Below, piece by piece: positions 1 to 7,251 of a stretch of 8,484 bases of DNA. The notes beneath the pieces are model-generated. The model was not told the origin of the DNA. It did not search any database and saw only the letters and a list, made by a program, of their open reading frames with translations. Position 1 is the stretch's first letter, and the number at the start of each line of letters is the position of its first letter. The translations under genes and the position numbers were made by a program. This DNA is from Kiritimatiellia bacterium (GTDB lineage: Bacteria; Verrucomicrobiota; Kiritimatiellia; RFP12; UBA1067): contig JAFVZE010000300.1 in NCBI GenBank assembly GCA_017508315.1, positions 1 through 8,484 of the forward strand. Reading direction: 5' to 3'.

Positions 1-2
1 AA

Positions 3-3000
3 GCGCTTATAAGATTCTTTTCCTCAAAACGGGCGAGGATTGCCGCATTGGCAATCCTCGGGTTTGCATTTTTATCTTTTGCGGCGATTGTTTTAGTCTC
101 GGAGATATTCGGCTTCGGCGAAGATGAGGGCAAAGTGTATCATGTGATGAGTCATGATCGTGTACTCTTGCTTAATGCAGATACAAATACTAAGTCTCCA
201 ATATCATGGCAAGGTTATAATGATACTTGGTATGCTGATGATGATGTTTTTTGGGTGCACTCTGATGAAGCAAAACCAACGGTATATAAATATTTGCAAA
301 AAGGTTCGTATCACCAGTTTTGGGCGGACATTAACACAAAGCTTTGGCAGTTGAATAATTGCCGTTATGGTAATACTTACACTGATACTTCAAATACTCG
401 TCAGACATATCAGAACTACCTGCCGTTTTCATCAACTGCAAGGCGTGTAACAAGTTCTAGCTCGGCAATTGGCACTCGTGCTTATGAATGTGGTCACATT
501 GTAATGCAAAATACGCCGGATGCGCAGGTCATTTCTTCCTGCTACGCTGACGGTATCGGTACGATTTACTTTGATGCCGTAAATGGTTTTACCGGCTACA
601 AGGACGGCAAGCTTTCGGTGGAAGTCGCCTACGGCGTCTGGAAGACCAATGAGGCCGGCTTCGTCGAATCACGCGTTTTCCCGGATGATATTGAATTTTA
701 CGCCGATGGTACTCCGGTTCCTCCGGACGAGGCTGGCGCGCATGAAATTACGGTTGATGTTGACGGCAATGTGCAGACAAACGAGTATGGTCGCTGCGCT
801 TGGGCAAAGGCCAATATGACCGGCAAATATTGGAGCGGCAGCGAATACGATATTGCCACTAACAAGGAACTTAAGCTGGAATTGCCGCTTTCCGGTCAAT
901 CCGCCGGAAATATGGACAATTTCTACCGCGTTTGGGTTCCCGTCCAGGATGCGAGCGTAAACCCGGAATTGGCTCCCTACTGCCGCGGTCCGATGCGCTT
1001 TAGGATCAAGCGCGTTGATAATCCTTTTGAAGGATCGTTGGCATGGCGTTATAATAACGCTACATTGGATGGTGAAAAACTGAGTGGTACTTCGGATGCA
1101 GAGGCAAAACCGTATAATGGGCTTATCCTTATTGACAACGTTATTGCATCCTTCCCGGCGATGAAGGCCGAGGCGGTTGCACGCGGCGAATATGCCAAGG
1201 GCCTTTCCGATCGCGGCAATGTGGGTTGGATCGACGTTCTTTCTACGCGTTGCCCCGCTGTCGGCGAAAAGGGTCTGAAGGTTCGCGCCGGGCTTATCGT
1301 CTCTTCTAATACGCCGCCTGAGCAGGCGATTAACTACAATGCCGACGATTGGGTAACGAAGGCGACCTGGAAGTACCGTTGGCGGTATTTGGACCAGGTT
1401 ACCAACGACTGGCGTGAAGTTGAACTTCTTCCCGGTCCCAACGGCTTGGAATCTACCGAAACGCTCACTATGGAAGACAAGGTGGGTGATGTTGAATTTT
1501 ACTATAATGCCGATTTGAACGCGCCTTATTATGGTTATGTCGATTATTCCGGCTCTACGAAACTTGTCGGCACTCCCGGCTACACCGAGCGCATCAAGAG
1601 TGTGGAAGCGCGTTTTAACCCGGCTTGGCTCGGGCAGGAAGGTCTGCCGCTGACGCTCCCCTCGCTCGGCACCGACTTCTTCTTCCGCCTGCGCGAAGGG
1701 AAGAGTGAACAGCTTTCCTACAAGTTAGAGCTTCGCAAGGCCGGGACTGCAGAGATTAAGGAGTGTGAGTTTTACCTGACCGGTGACAATACTTGGCGCG
1801 CACTTTTCAAGACGGAGACCAACGAAACCTTTACCGGCGCTTGGCAGTTCCGCGTTATCGGAGCAAATCCGCAGAATTTCTGGGGTGGAAACGAAGTTAC
1901 CGCAATGCCGGTTACGGGGCAGCGGCTTTATGCGGCGGCGGCGGTCGATGATTGCTGGACATCCTTCAATATCGACGGCGCGACGGGGTACTATATGTTT
2001 CAGCTCAACGAGGATCCCAAGAGCGCTACGGAGATGAGCTACTCCATTGTCCACGCCGACTATCAGGACTTTGCGCATCGGAATTCGGCGAAGAAGGACT
2101 TCTTTGTGGGAACTTATACGGACAATACCAACAAGGTGGGCGCGGCATCCTCGGCGAAGGAATATTTGGGCGAACTTCCCTCCTGGAATGCAACGAGCGC
2201 GGAAAATGACGCCTTGTGGACGGAAAAGTTCCTGACCGGCACCGGCACTCCCAGCGCCGGATACGACAGCTATGCTGCGTATTACACCTTCCCGGGTGCG
2301 TATACCCCGAACGGCTGGGAAGCGGGGCAGGGAATGTGGATATGCCGCGAATACCGCAAGGGCGAGTCTACAAAGGGCGGCGAGATGGCACTCCAGATGG
2401 AAGGTCAGGGGCGCGGCTTTTTGGAGTTCAACAATTCTTCGGCACCGCACGGCTTGGAGTCGGTAAGCTTTAATGCTCGTGTTGCCCAGTTTGGTTCCTT
2501 CCGTGATTTCTCATACTATTCCGGTAAGCAGATTTCCACTATGAAGGATTACCTTTTTACTACCAGAGTGATTATGGCGGAAAATGCGACCACCGATAAG
2601 TTTGATGGCAGCGGTACGGTATCGCTTTTAGGTTATTACCAGCCGAATGAGGGTGGGTACGAAGTGCGCGCTGAGCGAGTGGACTCTGACAGTGTTCGTC
2701 TTTCAATCTATAAATGGTATTTTGCTGGCGGTCAGATTGTCTCTAAAGAAGTTTGCCGGAGCAAAACCGCGATAAAGTATACTACCCAATCTTACTTGCA
2801 GAAGTATAGTAATAATTATTACGGTGAAATGTTCGTTCACTGCAAAACTGAGTCTGATCGTACAATTGTTGTAGGCGGGCTTATGAATGGCGGGTATGCT
2901 CTCTCAACCAGTGCCAGCGGCAAGAGTCATTTTTTGGTTAAGTTTGAGGATACTGCCGCAGATCGGTTCAAGATGGGAACTTGCGGCTTAAATGCGCTTA

Positions 3001-6000
3001 ATTGTCCGGCGCAGTTTATAAATCCGCTGTACTATTCTGGAACTCCTACTTATGGATCGGCAAGTTGGTCGCAGAATAAGGATAAGCCGTTTGATAGTTA
3101 TATAGCGCATTACTATACGAAGAGTGTAACATTCCCGGGCTCGTCATCGTCTATGTTTATCACATCGGCAGATTCGCCAATGTATGCTGATTGGTCCATT
3201 GATCGCGGTAAATTCGAATCTATGTCTTCTGGTACCTATCGAGGTGTCAAGGCCATTCCTACCTCAAGCCCGATGGAAGTTCAGGTCAAGACTTCGGGTT
3301 CGAGCCGTTGGCAGACGATCGGGACTACCAATATCGTCGGCTTCGGTCTTAAGGAGTACAAATTCCCGGTCTATTCGAAGGATGACGCGGCGGTGCGCCT
3401 GAAGATGGGCGGCACCATCTACGATGTCCGTAGCGACGTCGTTATTGACGATGTGAAGCTTCGGCAGTGGCGTGGCGAGAGCTATGACGATGCCGGGAAC
3501 GTGAATTTCCCCAGCGAGAAGCTGCCGCAGCTTGGAAGCCCTTCGAACTACGTTTACCTGACGAGCTGGGTGAACGCCGAGGGCGATGTCCGCACGATCG
3601 ACCTGCAGCCGATGCGTGCTCGCAAGAGCGACGTTATCGCCATTCGTGCGCCTTTGATGGACGGCTATGACAATCGCGGCATTGGTCTTGGTATGTTCAG
3701 CTTCAGCTATGAAAACGCCGATACCAACTGCGTTTTGAAGCTTCAGTACGCGAAGATGAACGGTACTTCGTACTTGGCGTCGTACACCGAGTCGGTAGAC
3801 ACGAACATCTGGACGGATGTCGCCAAGTGGGATTTCTCGACGATGAGCGACAAGGAACGCGCTGCCGGAACTCTTTCGCATTATCTCGGCATGCACGGCG
3901 TTCAGGGCGTGATGCGCCTTATCGTCGATCCGCAGGTTATCGCCGATTCGCAGGATACGGCGAAGAATCCGAAGAACGACATCAATTACGGCAAGATCAC
4001 GATCACGAGTTTCCTGACGCGCGACGAGCCGATGCTCGATGACCGCAGCTGGTGGGGCTGGAACCTGCGCTCTTCCGACGCTCCTGCCGAGCGTATCATT
4101 TACGACGGCGTTCCTTCCGAGGCGAATCTGGCGCTTGTTCTCAACAATTCGGTTGCCGACGATGTGCCGCCCAACGGCCTGGATCCGAACGAGAACACCC
4201 ACGCGCTCTACAAGCAGCACGTGCCGTTCGTGCAGTCGCCGACCTTCGGAACGAATATCGTGGGTGAAATCAGCTTCAAGGCACGCAAGCTCAATCCTGC
4301 CGACGCGGACGCGGTCATTGCGATTCTCGGCGCTCGCGACGGCAAGGTGTCGGTGGACAGCGAATGGAAGGTCTTGAAGAGCTTTGTCGTCGCCAACTCC
4401 TTCTACGAGACGTTCACCTACAAGACCGATCCGGGGCAGGATTTCGCGGCGTTCCGCGTGGCGGTGATCGGTGTTGCGGGAATCGTTGACGGCGGCAATT
4501 ACGCCGACGCGCTGCCCGACGGCACGGCGCCCTTGCGCGTTCTCGTCGACGAAGTCACGGTTTCCGAAGCGGTGCGCGCGCGCATCGGTTTCAGGAACGT
4601 TGCGGCGTTCCGCAGCGGGCTCGAACATGACTTCATGATCTCCAACGCGACCGACAAGGTCGAGCAGCCGCTCTGCAAGGAGTCGTGGGGCGTGCAGGGC
4701 GAAGTGTTCATCGCCCAGCTTGAGGACGAGGTCGACATGGAGCGCGGCTTCGACGTGAAACTCCACTGGTTCGACGGCATGAGTCCCTGGGGATTCGAGA
4801 ACTGGCGGACGAACGCGGCGGCGAAGTCGGCTTGGCTTTCGCGCGCGCAGGGCACGAGCGCGCAGGTGTTCCGCTCGAGCTACCTCACTTCGCCGGAAGC
4901 GGTCGTTCCGCCGCGCATGACGGCAGGCACGGTGCAGTACATGCTCGAGGTGCAGTATTACACGGCCTCCGGCACGGCGGCTACGAACTTCATGAGCGCG
5001 GCCGACTGGCAGACGCCCGAGTGGTACAGCCCCATCGACTACAACGCCGGTCGCAGCTTCTCCGCCTACAACATTCTCGATACCGTTTCGCCGGGCTGGG
5101 CGTGGATCAACGAGGTGAACGTTTTCGGAACTTACGACAATCTCTGGGTGAACTCCGACGACGATCGCCAGTACGTGGAAGTGGCGATGCCCGCGGAGGC
5201 CGATCTTACCGGCTGGCAGCTGCGCATGCTCGATGCCTCCGTGCAGGCGGGGACGATCTACACGAACACGCTCGCCACTTTCGGCACCGTCAATCTTCCC
5301 GGAAAGAAGCCGAATCTGAAGAACATGGCTTCGAACTGTGTCTTTATGGTAGTCGGCTGTCCGGCAAGTCCCGGTTCGCTCTCGAAGAGCGACGGCGAGC
5401 TTGACGGAATCTGGAACTTCGAGAACCGCTGGACGTCGGCCTTTTCGTCGACCGAGACTGTGGTTCCGATCTACCCGGTCGGCGTGCAGCTGGTGCGCCC
5501 GAGCGGCATCGTCGAACACGAAATTCTGATGATCGGCACCAATTTCTGGGAAGGTACGGACAACGTCGCCGATATGTTCAAACCCGACGAGTACATCGAC
5601 TTCTTCCGCGCGAGGGGTTCGCGGATGATCTATGTCGGCGCGGAAAAGGGCGGCGAGGCCAATTCGCTCGGCGTTCTGAGCGGTTCCGGCGCGACTTCGA
5701 ACGACTGGTCTTACGCGATGGTACGCACGCCCGGGCGCATCAACGCCGGTCAGGCCATCAACCCGCTCCACCCGACGCCGTTCGGCAGCGCGATCATGAT
5801 CTACTCCAATCTCGGCACCACCGGCAAACTTTCGCAGATGATCGGCGGCGAATGGGTGAAGAACAACGAAATCATAATCCTGCGCAAGGGCGCGGACGAG
5901 GGGACGAACCTCGTCTACAAGACCGATATGTGGTACGAGATGGGTTCGGTCAAGGTCGACGGCGCATCGGTGCCGTGGACAGACATGGCCGAGCCGCGCA

Positions 6001-6812
6001 CCTACACGGTGAACGTGGGCGCGGGATCGTCGAACGACATGATCACGGTCGACGCCGAGGCGGTGATGCAGAAGAGTCTCGCGACCGACTACGGTCTTAC
6101 GCCGGAAAACCGTTATACCGGGGCTGTTCTTGATTGGCTTTCGAAGGGGACGGACATCTACGGCAATCCCTGGGCGGACGCGGCTTCGGGCGAGTTGAAG
6201 CTTGCCGAATACTGGCCGTGGGCGGATCATGACGAGTCGGAGCGCGTCAAGCTTTCTTTGACGGCGATGTACTGGCTCGACATCGATCCGACCGCTGGCG
6301 GCTGGGTGTTCCGCGCCGGAACGACCGGTATTCACGGCCCTGTCTATCCTTCGGCGGGCGTCACCAACATCCGTCTTTCGGTGTCGATGATGATAACCAA
6401 CTTGAACAGCGCCGCCGCCCATGCGCCGTACACCCTGCGCGGCTTGGAGCCGGGCAGCAGCTCCCACGCCTACGATCCGCTCACTTCCGACTACGGCTGG
6501 ACGAGCGTCACTTTCAAGGTCACCGGCACAATGCTCAAAAATCTTTCCGAAAGCGCGCCGCGCCAGAATCGCGTGCCGCTTCGCTGGTTCGTCTTCGGAG
6601 AGGATTCCTTCGGCGGTGCGGACGGCTTCACTTCGACAATCGACGTGCGCGATCCGTGGGCGAGCGATTCGCCGGCCTCCGGGTACGGCTATCAGGAATG
6701 GCTCAGACAGAATGCGGGCAAGCCTCTGCCCGTCATCGGCTACAGCTGGGACATCGACGAGCGCCTGAAACCCATATCGGCGGACAAACTCAAGGCCGAC
6801 TCTACGTATTGA
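3..6812 (+). CDS. Giant lamin-tail-domain surface/secreted protein, 5'-partial
   Basis: The frame is open from the left edge (first full codon at base 3) to TGA at 6810-6812, at least 2254 residues. A TTG at 48 is possible, but the residues before it (FFSSKRARIAA) supply the positive n-region for the hydrophobic stretch LAILGFAFLSFAAIVLV, so the true start is probably upstream. No clear AxA cleavage site follows; the segment may be a signal anchor. The rest is beta-rich. Jelly-roll-like modules open with GIGTIYFDA (residue 169), GLESVSFNAR (802) or EISFKAR (about 1407) and close with IDNV (362), IDDV (about 1134) or VDEV (about 1498). A lamin-tail domain lies at about 1684-1899. The last 350 residues are unassigned; no LPXTG, PEP-CTERM or other sorting signal is seen at the end (ADKLKADSTY). 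No enzyme motif was recognised. Adhesion or surface structure is an inference. Composition is mosaic (see findings). Confidence 0.93.
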   Translation, partial: ALIRFFSSKRARIAALAILGFAFLSFAAIVLVSEIFGFGEDEGKVYHVMSHDRVLLLNADTNTKSPISWQGYNDTWYADDDVFWVHSDEAKPTVYKYLQKGSYHQFWADINTKLWQLNNCRYGNTYTDTSNTRQTYQNYLPFSSTARRVTSSSSAIGTRAYECGHIVMQNTPDAQVISSCYADGIGTIYFDAVNGFTGYKDGKLSVEVAYGVWKTNEAGFVESRVFPDDIEFYADGTPVPPDEAGAHEITVDVDGNVQTNEYGRCAWAKANMTGKYWSGSEYDIATNKELKLELPLSGQSAGNMDNFYRVWVPVQDASVNPELAPYCRGPMRFRIKRVDNPFEGSLAWRYNNATLDGEKLSGTSDAEAKPYNGLILIDNVIASFPAMKAEAVARGEYAKGLSDRGNVGWIDVLSTRCPAVGEKGLKVRAGLIVSSNTPPEQAINYNADDWVTKATWKYRWRYLDQVTNDWREVELLPGPNGLESTETLTMEDKVGDVEFYYNADLNAPYYGYVDYSGSTKLVGTPGYTERIKSVEARFNPAWLGQEGLPLTLPSLGTDFFFRLREGKSEQLSYKLELRKAGTAEIKECEFYLTGDNTWRALFKTETNETFTGAWQFRVIGANPQNFWGGNEVTAMPVTGQRLYAAAAVDDCWTSFNIDGATGYYMFQLNEDPKSATEMSYSIVHADYQDFAHRNSAKKDFFVGTYTDNTNKVGAASSAKEYLGELPSWNATSAENDALWTEKFLTGTGTPSAGYDSYAAYYTFPGAYTPNGWEAGQGMWICREYRKGESTKGGEMALQMEGQGRGFLEFNNSSAPHGLESVSFNARVAQFGSFRDFSYYSGKQISTMKDYLFTTRVIMAENATTDKFDGSGTVSLLGYYQPNEGGYEVRAERVDSDSVRLSIYKWYFAGGQIVSKEVCRSKTAIKYTTQSYLQKYSNNYYGEMFVHCKTESDRTIVVGGLMNGGYALSTSASGKSHFLVKFEDTAADRFKMGTCGLNALNCPAQFINPLYYSGTPTYGSASWSQNKDKPFDSYIAHYYTKSVTFPGSSSSMFITSADSPMYADWSIDRGKFESMSSGTYRGVKAIPTSSPMEVQVKTSGSSRWQTIGTTNIVGFGLKEYKFPVYSKDDAAVRLKMGGTIYDVRSDVVIDDVKLRQWRGESYDDAGNVNFPSEKLPQLGSPSNYVYLTSWVNAEGDVRTIDLQPMRARKSDVIAIRAPLMDGYDNRGIGLGMFSFSYENADTNCVLKLQYAKMNGTSYLASYTESVDTNIWTDVAKWDFSTMSDKERAAGTLSHYLGMHGVQGVMRLIVDPQVIADSQDTAKNPKNDINYGKITITSFLTRDEPMLDDRSWWGWNLRSSDAPAERIIYDGVPSEANLALVLNNSVADDVPPNGLDPNENTHALYKQHVPFVQSPTFGTNIVGEISFKARKLNPADADAVIAILGARDGKVSVDSEWKVLKSFVVANSFYETFTYKTDPGQDFAAFRVAVIGVAGIVDGGNYADALPDGTAPLRVLVDEVTVSEAVRARIGFRNVAAFRSGLEHDFMISNATDKVEQPLCKESWGVQGEVFIAQLEDEVDMERGFDVKLHWFDGMSPWGFENWRTNAAAKSAWLSRAQGTSAQVFRSSYLTSPEAVVPPRMTAGTVQYMLEVQYYTASGTAATNFMSAADWQTPEWYSPIDYNAGRSFSAYNILDTVSPGWAWINEVNVFGTYDNLWVNSDDDRQYVEVAMPAEADLTGWQLRMLDASVQAGTIYTNTLATFGTVNLPGKKPNLKNMASNCVFMVVGCPASPGSLSKSDGELDGIWNFENRWTSAFSSTETVVPIYPVGVQLVRPSGIVEHEILMIGTNFWEGTDNVADMFKPDEYIDFFRARGSRMIYVGAEKGGEANSLGVLSGSGATSNDWSYAMVRTPGRINAGQAINPLHPTPFGSAIMIYSNLGTTGKLSQMIGGEWVKNNEIIILRKGADEGTNLVYKTDMWYEMGSVKVDGASVPWTDMAEPRTYTVNVGAGSSNDMITVDAEAVMQKSLATDYGLTPENRYTGAVLDWLSKGTDIYGNPWADAASGELKLAEYWPWADHDESERVKLSLTAMYWLDIDPTAGGWVFRAGTTGIHGPVYPSAGVTNIRLSVSMMITNLNSAAAHAPYTLRGLEPGSSSHAYDPLTSDYGWTSVTFKVTGTMLKNLSESAPRQNRVPLRWFVFGEDSFGGADGFTSTIDVRDPWASDSPASGYGYQEWLRQNAGKPLPVIGYSWDIDERLKPISADKLKADSTY
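34..60. repeat. Perfect 11-bp inverted repeat with 5-nt loop in the signal-anchor coding region
   Basis: CGAGGATTGCC (34-44) pairs perfectly with GGCAATCCTCG (50-60) around the loop GCATT. The downstream DNA is T-rich (TTT at 63-65, five T at 69-73, four T at 77-80), but the T run does not directly follow the stem. The hairpin lies in the codons of the hydrophobic anchor if the protein starts upstream. If TTG at 48 were the start, the AGG at 36-38 would be a weak ribosome site held in the 5' arm, with the start codon overlapping the loop. Confidence 0.6.
2511..3266 (+). other. Low-GC nested segment, possible ConA/LamG-like domain insert
   Basis: About 252 codons inside a jelly-roll-like module (residues about 822-1073) differ in base composition and codon choice from both flanks. 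One sampled 60-base stretch (2761-2820) is 32% GC, against 73% at 4501-4560. The segment has seven TTA/TCA codons; the 261 codons before it and the 1181 after it have none. In protein terms the strand GLESVSFNAR ends just before, and MEVQVKTSG, which looks like the next strand of the same module, begins just after (residue 1076). The inserted part contains motifs such as GGYEVRAERVDSDSVRLSIYKW and a later FLVKFEDTAADRF, which resemble concanavalin/LamG-like beta-sandwich strands. The domain name is tentative; the composition shift is seen directly. Confidence 0.5.
5097..5744 (+). other. Lamin-tail domain (LTD) within the giant protein
   Basis: Residues about 1684-1899 carry the order of motifs expected of a bacterial LTD: the opening WINEVNVFG, a QYVEVAMP strand in the place of the usual W-I-E-L-x-N, the hallmark DLTGWQLRML, a NCVFMVVG strand (family: ylvva-like), VQLVRPSGIVEHEIL (family: v-x-L-x-x-x-x-G-x-v-x-D) and a closing RTPGRIN matching the usual t-P-G-x-x-N end. 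About 50 residues between IGTNFW and the TPGRIN end look like an extra loop. Bacterial LTDs are found in secreted and surface proteins, often next to other beta-sandwich modules, and are thought to be structural or binding domains. The YVEV version lacks the Asn of the canonical strand. The motif order makes the family call fairly safe; the ligand is unknown. Confidence 0.75.
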
Positions 6813-6837
6813 AGGAAACCCAAGAAAGTGATACAAT
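6809..6837 (+). promoter_or_regulatory. Candidate sigma70-type promoter for a leaderless lipoprotein mRNA
   Basis: TTGAAG (6809-6814; four of six to TTGACA) and TACAAT (6832-6837; five of six to TATAAT) are separated by exactly 17 bp. The -35 box overlaps the stop codon of the giant gene. The expected transcription start, six or seven bases after the -10 box, falls at 6843-6844, directly at the ATG at 6845, so the mRNA would have practically no leader. This agrees with the lack of any Shine-Dalgarno sequence at normal distance from that ATG. It is a sequence match only, and the gene could also be read through from upstream. Confidence 0.45.
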
Positions 6838-6844
6838 ACAACGA

Positions 6845-7240
6845 ATGATTCGAGAAAAGGTATTTAAAAGCGCGTGCGTGGCCTGCGCCACGCTGATCGT
6901 GGCTTTTTGCATGCTCGGCGGCTGCAGCCGCGAAGAGGCGGATGCCTCTTCGCCCAAGTCATATATGAACGACAAGGCTTTCATCGACGATCTCAAAGTC
7001 CTCAAGCGGGCGACCGACGAACTTCGCGCGGCTCATGCGAAGCTTGCCGCCGAAATGGCGGATATGATCGAGGCGGCGAAAAAGAAGCTCAAGACGGACG
7101 ATCTTGCGAAGGTGCGCGCCGAGCTTGAAAAGAGCGAGAAATGGAATTCGCTTAAGGACCGCTGCGAAGATGCCGCGACCGCTTTGAAGGAAAGCATCCG
7201 CAAGACCGAAAACGTCGTACGCAAGAGAATTTCGAAATAG
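6845..7240 (+). CDS. Small coiled-coil-type lipoprotein
   Basis: This 131-residue protein has a lipoprotein signal: n-region MIREKVFKS, a hydrophobic core about residues 10-24 and the lipobox LGGC with the acceptor Cys at 27. The +2 residue is Ser, compatible with outer-membrane sorting under the Escherichia coli Lol rule. After a short linker (residues 28-39) the remainder, 40-131, is charged, Lys/Glu/Ala-rich and almost free of Pro and Gly, so it is predicted to be long alpha-helix, perhaps coiled coil. One Cys (107) lies in the helix. I recognise no family. ATG 6845 is chosen because it gives a normal n-region; TTG 6809, in frame and overlapping the previous stop codon, would add 12 polar residues. 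The gene starts 32 bases after the giant gene and ends 11 bases before the next secreted protein, which suggests a common envelope role. An anchor or spacer is an inference. Confidence 0.9.
   Translation: MIREKVFKSACVACATLIVAFCMLGGCSREEADASSPKSYMNDKAFIDDLKVLKRATDELRAAHAKLAAEMADMIEAAKKKLKTDDLAKVRAELEKSEKWNSLKDRCEDAATALKESIRKTENVVRKRISK
6876..6908 (+). promoter_or_regulatory. Attenuator-like competing stems in the signal-peptide coding region
   Basis: Arm 1 GCGTGGC (6876-6882) pairs with arm 2 GCCACGC (6887-6893) over a CTGC loop. Most of the same arm 2 (6887-6892) can instead pair with arm 3 CGTGGC (6898-6903) over a CTGAT loop, and that second stem is followed directly by five T (6904-6908), as in an intrinsic terminator. 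The two structures exclude each other. The stems are short (7 and 6 bp), lie within codons 11-22 of the lipoprotein, and may be chance. Confidence 0.22.
6918..6953. repeat. 14-bp palindrome joined to a perfect 10-bp hairpin at the lipobox codons
   Basis: GCGGCTGCAGCCGC (6918-6931) is a perfect palindrome covering the Gly-Cys lipobox codons. It overlaps by two bases a perfect hairpin, GCGAAGAGGC (6930-6939), loop GGAT, GCCTCTTCGC (6944-6953). There is no T run after it, so it does not look like a terminator. It may be an RNA structure in the early mRNA or a protein-binding site; the function is unknown. Confidence 0.5.
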
Positions 7241-7242
7241 GA
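7239..7242 (+). promoter_or_regulatory. Ribosome binding site of the downstream secreted protein
   Basis: AGGA at 7239-7242 overlaps the TAG stop of the lipoprotein gene and lies nine bases before ATG 7252. This supports that start codon and suggests translation of the two genes from one mRNA. The match is short but its spacing is normal. Confidence 0.5.
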
Positions 7243-7251
7243 AAAGAAACC

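Noticed and set aside
8..13. TATAAG as a -10 box
   Set aside because: A -35 region would lie outside the window and the frame seems to be already coding here; one hexamer is not enough.
48..50. TTG as the start codon of the giant gene
   Set aside because: The frame is open to the left edge and the codons before it give the Arg/Lys-rich n-region that the hydrophobic stretch needs; only a weak AGG lies upstream, inside a hairpin. It cannot be fully excluded without upstream sequence.
34..80. Hairpin plus T-rich DNA as an intrinsic terminator of an upstream gene
   Set aside because: The T run does not directly follow the stem (GGGTTTGCA intervenes) and the open reading frame runs through it without a stop.
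1725..2450. 241-codon open frame on the minus strand
   Set aside because: Same in-register effect: the sense frame here has no TTA, CTA or TCA between 1728 and 2510; the product has no recognisable features.
5895..5915. 7-bp hairpin GACGAGG / CCTCGTC
   Set aside because: A stem of this length with a 7-base loop is expected by chance in a window of this size and GC; it lies mid-gene with no T run.
3264..6836. 1190-codon open frame on the minus strand
   Set aside because: It is exactly in register with the sense codons of a clear gene, is explained by the absence of TTA, CTA and TCA codons, and encodes an Arg/His/Val-rich sequence without domains, signal or ribosome site.
6656..6844. Upstream extension of the lipoprotein frame to ATG 6656
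   Set aside because: It would overlap the giant gene by over 150 bases, and the added residues would bury the lipoprotein signal far inside the protein.
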